A stretch of 64,000 bases of DNA, from the NCBI GenBank assembly GCA_963969495.1, contig OZ018317.1, positions 28,724,503 through 28,788,502 of the forward strand. Direction: 5' to 3'. The position numbers and the translations under genes are program-made. Shown here one piece after another: positions 23,471 through 36,960 of the stretch (position 1 is the first letter of the stretch; the number at the start of each line of letters is the position of its first letter). The stretch comes from Ceratothoa steindachneri. Taxonomy: Eukaryota > Arthropoda > Malacostraca > Isopoda > Cymothoidae. Below the pieces are notes generated by a model. The model was not told where the DNA came from. It did not search any database and saw only the letters and a list, made by a program, of their open reading frames with translations.

Positions 23471-23604
23471 AAAAAATAGACGTCTGTTAAGCGCGACCAT
23501 TAGATGATTTGGCGTTGGTATCAAATTACACGCAGATAGAGAGATAAAAATGGACCTAAAGAGAGACAGAATGAAGGTGATAAAAGGATGAGTCATATAT
23601 ACGA

Positions 23605-23688
<84 letters not shown>

Positions 23689-23706
23689 ATGTGTGTGTGT
23701 GTGTGT
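23605..23706. repeat. (TA)n plus (TG)n microsatellite
   Basis: About 73 bp of TA followed by about 28 bp of TG. Confidence 0.95.
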
Positions 23707-24059
23707 GACTTCTTGTATATTTAGATTATAACTTAATTGTGCGAGGGTTGTAAATGTTTTGCTTATGTTTTAACCGGTGTCTGGTTTCTGGTGACAGCGG
23801 ATACAGATGATCGCATCAGTTAAGCTGGTGAAGTTTTCGTTTGTTTTTAGAATGTTGACTTCATCGGAGCCTTGCCATGAGGACCCGTCATGACGTGGAA
23901 TGGATGGTTGGCACTAATGCGTTGTAATTTCATGAAAGTTTCTAGCTAGCATAGCACCCATTATCAGGGCTACTGATAATGGAAGATGATGTAACCACCG
24001 ACGGAATCACTCCTGCCTGCGGCAATCCTCACCACAGCAACTCCCGTTACCTGTCCTCC

Positions 24060-24370
24060 ACACTGGTTGTGTCTAGACAATAAATAACCCTTCAATCTGG
24101 AAGTGCCCGCTTTCCCTGCTTTCCGCTTTCGTAGTCGTCTCTGCTGCATAGGTGATCGTGCCTTCCCTTGTAGTTGTCTCTAAGCTGTGGAATGGTCTGC
24201 CCCGTGGCATATGCTCCTCTTTGTCGCCCGGCACTTTCAATCGGGCTCTAAAACCCCCCCCTCTTCTGACCGGCCTTTTCCTAGCCGATGAACCGACGCC
24301 CTGCGAAGGCCTCAAGGTTTTAATGGGCGCCATATAAAACCTCCTTTATTATTATTATTATTATTTATTA
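24060..24370 (+). mobile_element. 3' end of a LINE retrotransposon, 5'-truncated
   Basis: The frame at 24152-24337 reads VVSKLWNGLPRGICSS and SPGTFNRALKPPPLLTG, the kind of WNxLP...F...L ending found at the C-terminus of many LINE ORF2 proteins, then a stop followed by a (TTA)n tail at 24348-24369, a common LINE 3' terminus. The region further upstream is not recognisable, as expected for 5'-truncated insertions. The clade is uncertain. Confidence 0.55.
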
Positions 24371-25084
24371 TCTCCTCTCGCAAAAGCATTCAGGGGTATG
24401 GTCTTTAATACCCCTCGCAGTGATCTTTTAAGGAAAGGGAAGAGGCATCCAACAACATTGATCATCTCGTTTAAACTCGTTTCTACTTGAAAATTTGGGA
24501 TCTTTAAACAAGAAAACAAGTCTGCTGTAACCAACCGGAGCATTGGTTCGAAGTGTTTGGCCTCAAAGCTGGAATGAACCATCTATTCGATCGGTATAGA
24601 TAGATCGAGGATGATATTTTGAAAGGGGAGAAATTTAGTTTAGAGATGCTTTTTAAAATTATTATAATTGGCGAAGTTCAGAAAATTTATAAAAATTTAA
24701 CCATGGCTGCTTTTTTTTAGATTTTAATGTTTAATCTTAGTAGCGATGCGCAAGCTCCCCCGTATGGGAGAATGGCGAAGCCATGGCCTGGTCTAAAAAT
24801 TATTTTTCTGAACTACACCATTTGTAATTCTTTGAGTTTTCAAAATTTCATAAAATTTCGATACTTATATTTATTTCTGAACTTCACCATTTTGTTTTTT
24901 TGATATTATAAAAAAATGATTAGAAATAACTTTGATAAAAAAACATAAGTCAATTACTCAAAATAATCCCATAATGCAGCTAAACAGTAGCTTCACCATT
25001 CAAAATTTTAAAATTTTAAAAAAAATTTAAATTTTTGTATTACTTTTAAAATAAATAAAATGATTATATTCTTTTTAATTAAAT
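24371..25084. other. No gene seen; short inverted motifs
   Basis: AT-rich. GAAGTTCAGAAAA near 24673 and TTTTTCTGAACT near 24803 are inverted, and TTTCTGAACTTCACCATTTTG-like sequence recurs near 24880. This may be a decayed small inverted-repeat element. Confidence 0.3.
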
Positions 25085-25510
25085 AATATGGTAGGAATCA
25101 AGTCTTCGCTGATGCGGCGTTTGACGAACTACGGTGCTGTTCCAGGCTTCTCTGTCCCTGGCTTGTTTCCAAAGCGTGTTCGTGGCGATGTCAAAATTGT
25201 CGAGGAAGGTTTTCCGCTGACCTCCTCTGACCTGCTTTCCAGGGATTTTCCCACTGAGGCAAAGGTCTTCTAGTGCCCTCTTTCTGATTGTGTCCAAGGG
25301 ATTGTTTTTTATGGTCCATGATAATGTTCAAGACTTCCCTCTTCACACCGAGCCGAGTCAAAACCTCCTCGTTCTTGACCCTGTCCACGTACGAGGGCCA
25401 CAGAATCCTTCGGTAGAACCAAAACTCTGCTGCCTCGATGTTAAGCCGGGCCTCGGCCGTGAGTGTCCATGACTCGCAGCCATAAAGGAAAGTTGACCAG
25501 ACATAGGCTT
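25085..25510 (-). pseudogene. LINE ORF2 C-terminal fragment (RTE-like tail)
   Basis: On the minus strand, frames read in order: a CESWTLTAEARLNIE-like stretch near 25470-25430, then DRVKNEEVLTRLGVKREVL (25388-25191 frame), then after a frameshift RKRALEDLCLSGKIPGKQVR and GGQRKTFLDNF (25297-25079 frame). This order (tail domain, 'RNEEVLxRLG', 'GKIxGKRxRGRQRxxxLD') is typical of the C-terminus of non-LTR ORF2 proteins. The reverse transcriptase core is absent. It is a truncated, frameshifted remnant. Confidence 0.75.
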
Positions 25511-25859
25511 TTAAAAGGCGAATCTTGACAGCTTTCTATCTACAAAAATTGTTCTTAAAGTCATTAGGGTCATATTAAAGTAATAAAGGGTCATACAAAG
25601 GTCAAATGAATCTGGCATAATGAATCTCAGAGAAATGTATGAGGGTATGTAAAGATGTATGACAGATATCCAACGGAGGTAAACACGATAACATAAAAAA
25701 CGTAAACAACAATTTACCCTGTCTGGTACATATCTCAGTGGAGACATTCATTATAACGTGGGGGTCTAAGCCTGACTCAAATGGCGTCCTCATCTGATCA
25801 TTAACCAAGCCCGATGTGTGCGCCCCATCCGATCATTAACCAAGCCTGATGTGGTTTAG

Positions 25860-26882
25860 CTTTGACCAACGAGGAGATTGGTGTCTTCACACCGCGAGGA
25901 CGTGGTACAGCTGTGAAGTTGTGTCTGGTACATAATATACTGTAGCACTAACACTTCTTCCAGAGAGCGTGGTAGGAGCGCATCAACGCTTCTATAACTA
26001 CTCCTTCCACCCATCATTTTTTCCACCTTATGGGTGGCTGCATCTCGTCCCATTGAGGTTCATCCCTGAACAGAACGCACCAAGCACGTACTCCACTCCC
26101 CCCCTCCTCCTCCACGCACTCCTCTCCTTCTCCGCTAACTCTCCATGCCCACTTATCATACATTATATCATCCACTCCCTCGTCGGTCAGTCCTTTTTTT
26201 CTCTCTCCTCCACTCATTCGCATAGACAACTCACCTTTTACATGATTTCCCAACCCTTTTCAAACCGTAACACTCACTCTCTTACCATACCTCATTGCTA
26301 TTCTCTTTATATACCCATACCACCTCATTATATTCACTCACACCCTCATTCACACCCTTCACCCCCATAAACACCTCTTGCCAGTTATTCCTCACTCTAC
26401 CCAACCTCCACACACCAAACACCTCTCAAGTTGTCTATTTGCACCATACTCACTCGAGATCTGTCCCTCTCCTTCCCTACCATAGTCTCAATTCCATATA
26501 CCATCATACTTTCATGCAGCTTCCCAGTACATCCCACAGTCATACCCTGACCATTCACTCTCTCATCTCCCCAGAGACTTTGTTACCATTTAAACCCTCG
26601 TGGTAGTAATTTGCTTCAATCTCGCTGCTATCACGCACCATAGATACCTAAACTTTCGTATTTTTTTAAGGGTGACACGATGGACTTACACATTGCCCTC
26701 CACCCTACTCTCACGATCAAATACCATCACCATCATTTTTTATGCATTCACTTTTAGACATTTCTTACACACCCTTTTTCAAGGCTTCGATTAACCTTTC
26801 CAAATCCCCCTCACTTTCACCCGCCAACACCAGGTCATCAGCATATACCAACATAGAACCCATTCCCCATCAATCTTACTCC
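25860..26882 (-). pseudogene. LINE ORF2 (host LINE), 3' half
   Basis: Reading the minus strand from 26882 downwards: YADDLVLAGESEGDLERL near 26840-26785 carries the YADD catalytic motif of reverse transcriptase (motif C); then LKVNA and FRYLWCVIA-like pieces, then a tail with LHESMMVYGIETM and RSRVSMVQIDNLRG near 26500-26420, and a C-terminal stretch ending near 25900 that includes the 26014-26253 frame. Many frameshifts are present. It continues at 28788-29480; the two halves are split by a CR1-like LINE inserted with a 7-bp target duplication. Plus-strand frames here (25969-26370, 26295-26606) are antisense shadows. Confidence 0.78.
26876..26882. other. Target-site duplication, left copy
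   Basis: TTACTCC here and at 28781-28787 flank the CR1-like LINE. Removing the LINE and one copy makes the host LINE continuous. Confidence 0.85.
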
Positions 26883-28780
26883 CCTCGGGTGCCTTTGACG
26901 AGTACCGGAGGCTAGCCAGAAGAGTGAAGTCCAGCATAAGGGCGGCCAAGCGGTCTGAGGAACTCCGAGTGGCGAGACTCTGCAAGGAGAATCTCAAGGA
27001 GTTCTTCGGCTATGTAAATAGCCGTAAACCAATCCATCGTAGGATTGGGCCCTTAGTGGACGAGGAGGGTGCATTAAATCAGTCAGATGCAGAAAATGCT
27101 AACCTGCTCAATGACTACTTCTCTTCAGTGTTTACTAAAGAGTGTGGTCCCATCCCACAGCCCACGGATTCCTACTCGGTGAAATAAAGAAAAAGATCGC
27201 TGACCTAAAGACGAATAAGTCCTCCGGACCGGACGGGTTTCTATCCAAGGTGTTGAAGGAAGTGTGCGATGAAGTATCACGACATCTATGCGCTATCTTT
27301 AACATGTCAATCCGGACTGGATGCGTTCCTAGAGACTGGCGTGAGGCCGAGGTGAATCCGATCTTCAAGAAAGGAAACCCCAGCCATCCGTCAAACTACC
27401 AACCCATCAGTTTGACTTCGATAGTCGGTAAACTCATGGAAAGCATGATAGTGGACAAGATAACGTCTTATTTAGAGTCAAACCTGCTACTGAAGAGTTC
27501 CCAGCACGGCTTCCGAAGGCAACGGTCATGCCTGACGAACCTTGTGGAATTCTTCCACCTCGTGTTCAGTGAGCATGATCGAGACAAGGCAGTGGATGTT
27601 GTGTACCTTGACTTTCAAAAGGCCTTTGAAAAGGTACCACACCGCCGTCTTCTCCGGAAAGTGCAAGCGCTTGGCATATACGGAAAGGGAGCCGGCTGGA
27701 GCGAGAACTGGCTAAGTGGCAGATGTCAACGGGTGGTGGTGAATGGACAGTCTTCTGAGTGGGTGCCCGTTACTAGCGGGGTGCCTCAAGGTTCCGTCCT
27801 GGGACCATTACTGTTTATTATCTATGTCAACGACATGGACGGAGACATGGTTGCCAAAATCTCCAAATTTGCCGACGACACCAAGCTTGGTATCAATGTG
27901 GCAAAGGAGGAGAACACTATCAACCTCCAAGAGGACCTTCAAAGAATTGGGGAGTGGTCGGACACGTGGCAAATGCCTTTCAACGTAAACAAATGCAAAG
28001 TAATGCATATCGGCCACCGAAACCCCAAATCTCAGTACTTTCTTAAGGGAACTGCCCTTGAATCCAGTGACACTGAGAAGGACTTGGGTGTTACTATCAC
28101 TAGCGACCTCAAGTTTTCGAAACAGTGCATCGAGGCAGAGAAGAAAGCCCAAAGGATGTTAGGATACATAAAGCGCCAGTTTGGATACCATAACAAGGAG
28201 ATAATACTTTGTCTGTACAACTCCCTCGTTTGGCCGCACCTATAGTATGCCGTACAATTTTGGAGTCCTTCGTTTCGAAAGGACATCGCAAGGTTGGAAC
28301 GCGTACAAGCTAGGGCAACCAAACTGATTCCCTCTATCCGACATAAAAGTTATGAGGATAGACTAAGGGAATTAGATCTGTTCTCGCTGGAAACCCGTAG
28401 ACTGCGTGGTCAGCTCATCGAAGTTTTCAAAATACTTCGAGGGTTCGACAATGTTGACTACCGGGATATTTTCACACTGAGTGAGAACAGAACGCGCAAT
28501 CACGGCTTCAAACTTGAACTGAAGTGTTACAACCGCAATATGTGTGGAAACTTTTTCACCTACAGTATCTGCGGTAAGTGGAACGCACTTCCAGTGGAAG
28601 TTGTCAAGAGTGAATCTGTTGACCAGTTCAAGTCAAGACTAGACAAAGTATTGAAAAGTGGCCGTTTAGGGACGCAAAAAATTGAGCAGATATGTGCCTG
28701 CTCGATTGCTAGTCCAAAGGTACCCTCTTTGAATGGACCGTAAGGTCTCCTAGGGTACTTCCTTTCCTTGTTTCTCCTTG
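26883..28780 (+). mobile_element. CR1-like LINE, copy 1 (5'-truncated)
   Basis: The element starts at CTCGGGTGCCTTTGA (26884), inside the region between endonuclease and reverse transcriptase as judged from copy 2 (minus strand, 55139-57546). It ends at TTTCTCCTTG (28780). Exact TTACTCC duplications flank it. Length is 1,898 bp. It sits in antisense orientation inside an older LINE. Copies 1 and 2 are close enough to align along their full shared length. Confidence 0.9.
26891..28742 (+). pseudogene. CR1-like LINE ORF2 protein (reverse transcriptase)
   Basis: The first frame (26924-27187) covers the pre-RT region with NSRKPIHRRIGPLVDEEG. A deletion of about 31 bp relative to copy 2 near 27175 brings in a stop. 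The RT core is open in 27142-28245: LKTNKSSGPDGF, WREAEVNPIFKKG, YLDFQKAFEKVPH (motif A; the usual FDKV reads FEKV), SGVPQGSVLGPLLF (motif B) and KFADDTKL (motif C). A nonsense codon ends this frame at 28243-28245 (copy 2 has Glu there). The same frame resumes as 28294-28743 with the thumb/C-terminal region RLERVQARATKLIPSIR to KWNALPVEVV. It would prime reverse transcription of its own mRNA at a nick; this copy is dead by at least two lesions. Confidence 0.9.
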
Positions 28781-28787
28781 TTACTCC

Positions 28788-29480
28788 AGTACTTCACCAA
28801 TGAAGATATTAAGCAGCCATAGAGACATCACACAACCCTGAACCCTCCCTCACCCGCACAGTATGTCAAAGCACTTATTCTAGCTATCTTTCACCTTAAC
28901 TCGCACACTTTACTTCCGACATAAATACTCTTCGCATCATCCAACAGTTTACTACTCACTCTATACAATCTTAGCCTCTGCCAAAAACATCTCTATCTAC
29001 ACCTTCCTGAGCTTTCTACAGATCCATGAATGCAGCATACACACTTTACACCTCTTATCATTTGTTTTTTTTCTGCTAGCTCTTTACTGCAAACACCTGA
29101 TCTACACACACCCCTACATTCTTCAACCACACTCTCTTTACCCCCTCTCAATCTCTCAGGGATAATTTTTGTACGTTCAACCAGAATCTTTCCATACACT
29201 TCACCTAAAACACTCAACGGATTAATACCCCCTTTAATTCTCTCATTCACTTTTCTCCCACTTACTCCTATACAACGGCACTATTACTGCACTCTTCCCG
29301 TCCTCACATACTATTTCAATTTAAAATGTCTTACCAGACACACGCAGACGCATTTCTTAACACTTCATCCCCCTCCCTCCACACTTTTTGTATCTCGGCG
29401 ACTCGATCATCTACTTTATCTTTATGTTTTCGGGCCAGGGTGTATAGCCGAAGATCCTCCTGCAGCCATTATGGTTAGTA
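28788..29480 (-). pseudogene. LINE ORF2 (host LINE), 5' part of RT
   Basis: Minus frames read CEDGKSAVIVPLY near 29310-29270, then NERIKGGINPLSVLGEVYGK and ILVERTKI (29250-28993 frame), and after frameshifts an RVREGSG / VMSLWLLNIF stretch near 28870-28800, which corresponds to the QGCxxSPxLFNI motif B of reverse transcriptase. Motif C follows at 26840 beyond the inserted CR1-like LINE. The 5' limit near 29480 is uncertain. Plus-strand frame 29030-29509 is antisense. Confidence 0.75.
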
Positions 29481-29499
29481 GGGAACGCAACAGTATTGA

Positions 29500-31186
<1,687 letters not shown>

Positions 31187-31199
31187 TAGCTGACATACA

Positions 31200-31523
31200 G
31201 CGTGAAGATCCCTGTCCTTATTTACGATGAGAAATCACCTTGGTTTGGTGACCCACAAACAGACCACTGCGCATCTCCAACAGGGGTGAATTTCCGTCTT
31301 CTCAGACGTCCACGGAATGCCGGACAAAGTCACGATTTCGCGACTTTCCCAAGCGACTGGCCACGGTCATTGAGGTATAGTGAAAGGGAACAATGCCCTA
31401 TCACTTATTTCCCCCGGTCGCCACCTTACAGTCCCCGAATACCGACTGGTGGGCGCAAATAATTCATTAGTCTATAGCTGAAATATCCTGCCTCTCATAC
31501 TGCAGAGAGCGAGAGCGTGAGAG

Positions 31524-31585
<62 letters not shown>

Positions 31586-32539
31586 CAGGGCGAGAGAGGG
31601 GGGGGAGGAGGAAAGAATGAGAGGAGAAAGTTTAAGGCCTTATTTAATCAACGAATAATGTTAAGAATAATAATGATAATTGCCATCATCTTCCTCTACA
31701 ACAATTCCTTTACGTTTCCCGAAACGATGATATAAGAGAAAGAAATTATTTAAGAACTAACGTCATTTGGGGATCTTGGAGGGCGGAAGTGGGACCCGAT
31801 ACCCTTTGATACTGAGGTGACCGTGGCACCTGAGGAACAGTTAATTACCTCCCAGGGGGAGGCGGGTGATTTTCGCCCGTTCCACCACGGGCCCTGTCGT
31901 CTCGGCGATTTATGATATGGGGCAAAGGAAACGTATTATTTTTAGTTTGAAATCGCTATGGGAGCGTGGAATAATGGATATGCCAGGTTCTAAGAATGTT
32001 ACGGTGTATACCACTCCATCTAACTAACTATCACACTCCAGCTAGCATCCATCTATCATAACTGGAAATCTGCGCATTCAACGATTATTCTAATGTTTCC
32101 AACTCCCTCTAGACAGGGAATAGACTTATTTATTTAATTTGTATTTGTTTACTAATTTACCAAGGTTTTATGTCATTAAGATCCACCGTGATTCCCCAAT
32201 TCGGATCTTTGACAGTATAAACAAGCCAACAAGTTATTTTATTCATCGCATATTCACATAACCATATATTCAGGTTTCTATCGATTGACGTGTATACATG
32301 TTCACGCCTACACATGTCGGCCTTCTTGGATGACGGAATAATCACAGAAACTGACCTTTATTTGTTGACCGTAGGATGTCACTGTTGTTTCTCCATATCG
32401 GGATCCTTTGTTGTTTCTTGAGACGAGGAGTGAGACAAGTCTAGGATTGAGCTCAGGGTGACAGCGGTCAAGGGAACAGCAACGGGTCGCTCCCAATTGA
32501 CGGAGGAAGTGTTGGGCAGAGGTGAGAGGCGATCATACG
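31200..32539. other. No supported gene; (GA)n at 31530-31577
   Basis: An 86-codon plus frame at 31202-31462 has no recognisable motif. A (GA)n microsatellite lies at 31530-31577. The remainder shows nothing recognisable. Confidence 0.4.
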
Positions 32540-33830
32540 TCTGCTAGTTTGTCTATCATTTTGTATATTCAATACAGGAGTACGTATCTGTCTATTTATC
32601 CCTTTGTAGATTTTTTCATATGTGTATAGGTTGTCTTGTGTGTTTGTTAGTCTATTTGGTTACTAGGATGTCTCTCAGTTTGTCTATTGCTTTGTATGTT
32701 AAAATGTAATAGGTATCTGCCTCTTTATCAGTATATGTCAATTTGATCAGGTTTTTAAGGTGCTTGTATTTATCTATTGTGTGGTTCTTTATGTTTGACA
32801 GGCTGTCTTTTTGCATCTGTCTATTTAGCATTCTATGTCACTTTTTTCATTTTGTTTAATACTTTGCATTTTATATTGTTCCTTTATCTTTATAGTGTCC
32901 ATATGTCTCTTTATCAGTCTGTATTATTTTGAAAACGTCTGCAATCTGTCTATTACTTGTATCTTTGTCACTATAGGTGTTAATATATGTCAATTTATCC
33001 TTCTCTCTGTCAGTTTTTTTCAGGCATTTGATAGCGGTGTCGTAGTCTATGAGTTGTATGTCCCTTTGCTCATCTATCTGATTATTGGGATATCTGCTAG
33101 TCTGTCTATCCTTTTATGGTTAAAGAATAGCGACAGACATTGGTCTATTTAGTGGGATACTTTTCAAATTTTTAGTTGTTTGATGGATTTGTATTTGTAT
33201 GGGTATATTTGCTTCTCTGTTGGTATGGACGTGTCTGATTTGGGGAAGTTTGCTAAACTGTCTATCGCATGTTATTTCTCTGTATAATTCTCTATTTATT
33301 ATTTAGCAGTCGATCTGTCAGCTTTCTAAGGTATTAGTTGTTTTTGCATTTATTTATACTTTGCCTGTCTGTCTGTTTAACCTTTCTTATTTTAGATGTC
33401 CATCAGTTTGTCTGATGCTTTGTATGTTTATGATATTTGTCTATAGGTTGGCTATCTTTCTATTTGGCCGTCTCCGATATTGGCTATGCCTGCTTTTATG
33501 TTTGTCTTTTTATGTCTATTTATCGGTCTAGCTATCAATGTTCGTAGTATTGGATTCTGATGGTCTGATTTTGAGAATGGCTGTCAGCCTGTTTGTTTCT
33601 TTTTGTCTTTATATCTGTGTAGGTGTATCTGTCTGTTTAGCAGTCTATTTTTCTTTTTGTGCAGTGTTTGATGTCCTTTTCTTTTTCCTGTTCACAGGGT
33701 CTATTATCTTTTATTTCTTTAAGATATTTTTCTCTTCTTTTTTGTCTTTTTCTTTGCCTGTCCCTTTTCCTCCTCTGTCTGTCCATTTGTCCCTTGTTCG
33801 TCGGTCAGTCTTTTCCACTGCCCCTAATTC
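32540..33830. repeat. Degenerate TCTR-rich repeat region
   Basis: Words such as CTGTCTATTTATC, GTTTGTCTATC and TTTGTATGTT recur throughout about 1.3 kb without a strict period, as in an old, mutated minisatellite. Hydrophobic frames at 32835-33152 and 33538-33921 derive from this composition. Confidence 0.6.
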
Positions 33831-34493
33831 TCCCTCCTTTAGGACTATGTTTTCACACAAGTTCATATTAGATGCAAAAGCGGTTCTATTTGCCGATTGT
33901 GAACACTCCGTAACAATTTAATTGATGATAAGTTACATCGGGTGCGCTTAGAAGTCCAACTTGGTTGACTCTGTGAGGGCTGCCATTTAGTGACGCGTGA
34001 TTTGTAGATTGCAATCAGAGGGCTAATCCGTGGCAAAATCCGCACCATAACTTTTCACCCCCCTCCATCCCGTGCCAGTGCCACAACGTTAGTTTGGCGT
34101 TCCTAGTATCGAATTACTTTGTGCTATTAAGAAAAGAGATTAGAAGTTCTCTTCCCATTTAAGCTTCGTCTTCGATTCCTTTTAATTATTTTCTCCTCTT
34201 CTCTTCATATTTTTCTTTAAATGGCCTTGTTATGCATCAGCTATTTGCGCCTAAAGTCGAGACCTTGAGTCCCCGTTGAGGACTGTTGATCAAGTTGAGA
34301 TCGGTCGTGGCATTGTTCCTTGTCGTCAAATCGCTGACTTATCTGGAACGAGTCGAAAACAGGCGAAAATATGTTAATATTTACACTTCAATTGGATCAA
34401 GGTTGCTCCCATGTTTCAATTGCAGTTTAATAATATCCGTTAAAATATATAAGCCCTATGTATGCATGCATGTGTGTAGGTATTATGAATGTT

Positions 34494-34496
<3 letters not shown>

Positions 34497-34552
<56 letters not shown>

Positions 34553-34560
34553 GAGTATAT
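34497..34560. repeat. (TA)n microsatellite at SINE tail
   Basis: The TA tract abuts the 3' end of the minus-strand SINE and may be its tail. Confidence 0.9.
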
Positions 34561-34562
34561 AT

Positions 34563-34692
34563 AGAAGTGATGCACAGAAACAAGAGAGAAGAGATCCTAC
34601 TGGAGGTGACCCCGAGAAAAATCAAAGAGAAAAAACAAGGACTCGAACCTCTGTTATTTAGACCAGTGCTCTATCGACTGAGCTAACGGGAC
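34563..34692 (-). mobile_element. tRNA-derived SINE
   Basis: On the minus strand the head reads GTCCCGTTAGCTCAGTCGAT and continues to an anticodon-arm-like region and GGTTCGAGTCC. The A box (34668-34685) and B box (34639-34649, exact match to GGTTCGANTCC) of an RNA polymerase III promoter are both present at tRNA-like spacing. The 3' acceptor strand is missing; an unrelated tail of about 75 bp follows, then (TA)n. That is the layout of a SINE, not a tRNA gene. The parent tRNA is uncertain because the anticodon arm has a small deletion. Confidence 0.75.
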
Positions 34693-34859
34693 ACGTAAGC
34701 CATGACAACACATTTCATCAATTTATCTTTTTCGTTCGCACCTCCAAAGACCAACGCCCAATGAAACAGTGCGTGTAAGAACGGAGAAGATACAAATGGA
34801 AAAGCCCGACATCCCTTCTTTGAGCGACCGAAAGCTATCGGCCCGTTTGTAAAATATGC

Positions 34860-35000
34860 GTTTGTATTTTCTTAATATTTCTTACAAGTTTTTTTAACGG
34901 GGTCTTCGAGGCGAGAAAAAGCATCCACGAATGACATTCTCTATTCCTAGACGTCTTTCGACCATGTTAGGTCATCTTCAGGGAATGAACAGAAATGGAA
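34860..35000 (-). repeat. Inverted arm A with ribozyme-like motif
   Basis: About 140 bp that match 37480-37615 on the opposite strand (for example ATTTCTTACAAGTTTTTTTA versus ACTTCTTACAAGTTTTTTTA, and AACGGGGTCTTCG in both). The two arms face each other across 2.5 kb that contains a LINE ORF1 remnant. Confidence 0.85.
34943..34986 (-). ncRNA. Hammerhead-ribozyme-like motif, arm A
   Basis: On the minus strand: stem I AUUCC, core CUGAAGA, one extra U, stem II GACC, loop UAACAU, GGUC, GAAA, palindromic stem III from AGACGUCU (the first A belongs to GAAA), predicted cleavage base A, stem I return GGAAU. All helices are fully paired. Compared with the arm B copy, stem I differs by a paired C-G to U-A exchange. 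Confidence 0.6.
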
Positions 35001-35535
35001 ATATCACGGTTTATTAAGAATGAATTACAAAAAAATATTCCATAAATGTAAATATATAGCGGACAGTGTGGAAAATATAATTTAACTGAGAAAGATACTT
35101 ATAAGTATAAGTAGGAAGATAAAGGTACCCGGAGACGTGGAAATCAAATTTTTTAGCTCTATACAATACAAATTTCACATTTACTCATAATATTTAATAG
35201 TTTATAGTTATAAAAAATTTATTCAGAAAAGTTTACATATATATTTACACATTATTATATATTTCTAACGTTAACTACACATCATTTTAATTACTTTACA
35301 TTATTTCTACGCGTTTGTTATAAAAACATTTTTAGTATTCTATTTCAGTCCAGCTGATGATTTTAATCTTATTTTAAGTCACTTATTTGATTAATTCATG
35401 ATAGATAATTTGATACTAGATATATTTCGTAAATTAATTAACACACACTTTCTATGTACACTTTTCCAAATCACTGATATTATCAATTATTTTATTATTA
35501 TTTATTTAATTCACTTTTGGGCTTATCGTTATATT
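35001..35535. other. No gene seen
   Basis: Very AT-rich spacer between arm A and the LINE ORF1 remnant. Confidence 0.35.
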
Positions 35536-36960
35536 TTATACACTTGTATTTTGCACTTTCACTCTATTTTGGACGTTTTTTGTCCGCTTTTTATGCACGT
35601 CCGATCGTGGGATGAACACCGTGCCCTTCAACAGCAATGCTGCAATTTCGTCCGGTGAAAAAGGTGCCTCGAAGGTCCACTTGAATTTCCCCTTAGCAAT
35701 GCCAAGTAGGAGAAATTTGGGGTCGTCTCTTGTGGGCGGGCACAGGAAAAAGCCAAATACCCTGAGGCCCACGTCCTTGCCGTCGAAGAAGTAACTGTTC
35801 TCAAAAACTTCCTTCTTGTCGGTTAGGGGGACCTCCGTGTATTCCTCTCCGTGCGCTTCTTCTTCGTCCGACGAATTTTGTTCGTTTGTCTTTTCCTGTT
35901 TTTTTCTTCTTCTTCTTCCCTTTCTTTCTTTTCTTTTTATGCCTTTCTTCGTTTCTCCCTCTCCTTCCAAAGTTTCTTCCATTATTTTTGGTTCTTCGGT
36001 AGGGGATTGCGTCGGCTCCTCATTTGGTTGATGTTCCCGTTGGCATTCGTCGGTAAACTGGATATTCAGTATTCCCGCCGAGTCTGGATTTTCGAGGAAC
36101 CAGAGTTTTTTGGTAACTCCGTTCTTCAGAAGACGGTTAAGTTCTTCGGAAAAGGAGCCGGGGTTATCAAGGTTAGCCATGTGAGCAAAGATGATCATTG
36201 TCATGATATCTTTACCCGCCTCTGGCATCACCAGTTACGGGGCACTTGTTGTGACCAAGTTTTTCTGGGCTGCCGCTTGAGCGTAGTTGGTCTTGGTTCT
36301 TGCCTTTTTTTCCTTTTTTATATTCTCTTGTTTTGCAGAGATGGCTTCTTCTTGCGGATGGGGCACCTCATGGCTAAGGCCCTATGGTCCCCTCCACAGT
36401 TGACGCACTTTTGCTTCTCTTCCGTGCAACTCTTCCAACCGTGCTTGGATTTGACGCAGTTGGAGCATGCAATTACCTTCGCTGTGCAGTCCTTTGTTAA
36501 TTACTTTCCAACTGCATAGCATTTATAGCAGCAGTCGATCGGTATGTACTCTTCTGTTTCGATTTGCTCAGGTGATACCCTTAGGTAAAACCAAAGAAAC
36601 CCATCTTTTTTGGCTCTTATCGCCATCTCGATGCTCGAGAAGATGATCTTCACTATACTGTTTCCTTTGCCGAATTTTTACACCTTTAAAATGTTGGCCT
36701 ATGTCTGCTTCGCTGACAGCTCTGCCTTGATTTATTCACAGGTGTTGTCAGTGAAGAGTGGGTCCAGCTGCCGAAGAATAACAGTACTTTGCACTAATAT
36801 TTCTTGTGGGATGTTTGCCTCTAGTCCGATTTTTTGGAGGTGGACCTTGCCCTCGTTCGAGACCGGCCGTTCCACATCCGCAGTCAAACAATCTAAGCCT
36901 TCCAATTTTATATGTTTCTTGTAGCGCTTAGTTTCCCCTTAAAAATTTCCTGCGCCATGA
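35536..36960 (-). pseudogene. LINE ORF1-type nucleic-acid-binding protein, broken
   Basis: Read on the minus strand, a broken N-terminal region (36960-36560) leads to three zinc knuckles near 36530-36370: a damaged first one (CYKCYAVGK, then a stop, LTKDC), then CSNCVKSKHGWKSC (CX2CX4HX4C) and CVNCGGDHRALAMRC (CX2CX3HX6C). After stops, an open frame (36231-35536, 231 codons) has NLDNPGSFSEELNRLLKNGV, a Glu/Lys-rich disordered stretch (residues about 70-130, KRKERKGRRRRKKQEK), and a C-terminal part without known domain. Paired CCHC knuckles of this kind mark the RNA-binding ORF1 of Jockey/I-type LINEs. No ORF2 follows in this unit. Plus-strand frames at 35816-36519 and 36610-36924 are shadows. 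Confidence 0.7.

Noticed and set aside
26295..26606. Plus-strand frames rich in His, Thr and Ser, and similar at 25969-26370 and 29030-29509
   Set aside because: They are antisense to recognisable LINE coding sequence on the minus strand.
32835..33921. Hydrophobic frames of 105 and 127 codons as membrane proteins
   Set aside because: They arise from degenerate TCTR repeat DNA; no conserved domain.
34620..34692. Functional tRNA gene on the minus strand
   Set aside because: The 3' acceptor strand and a clean anticodon stem are missing, and a SINE tail follows the B box.
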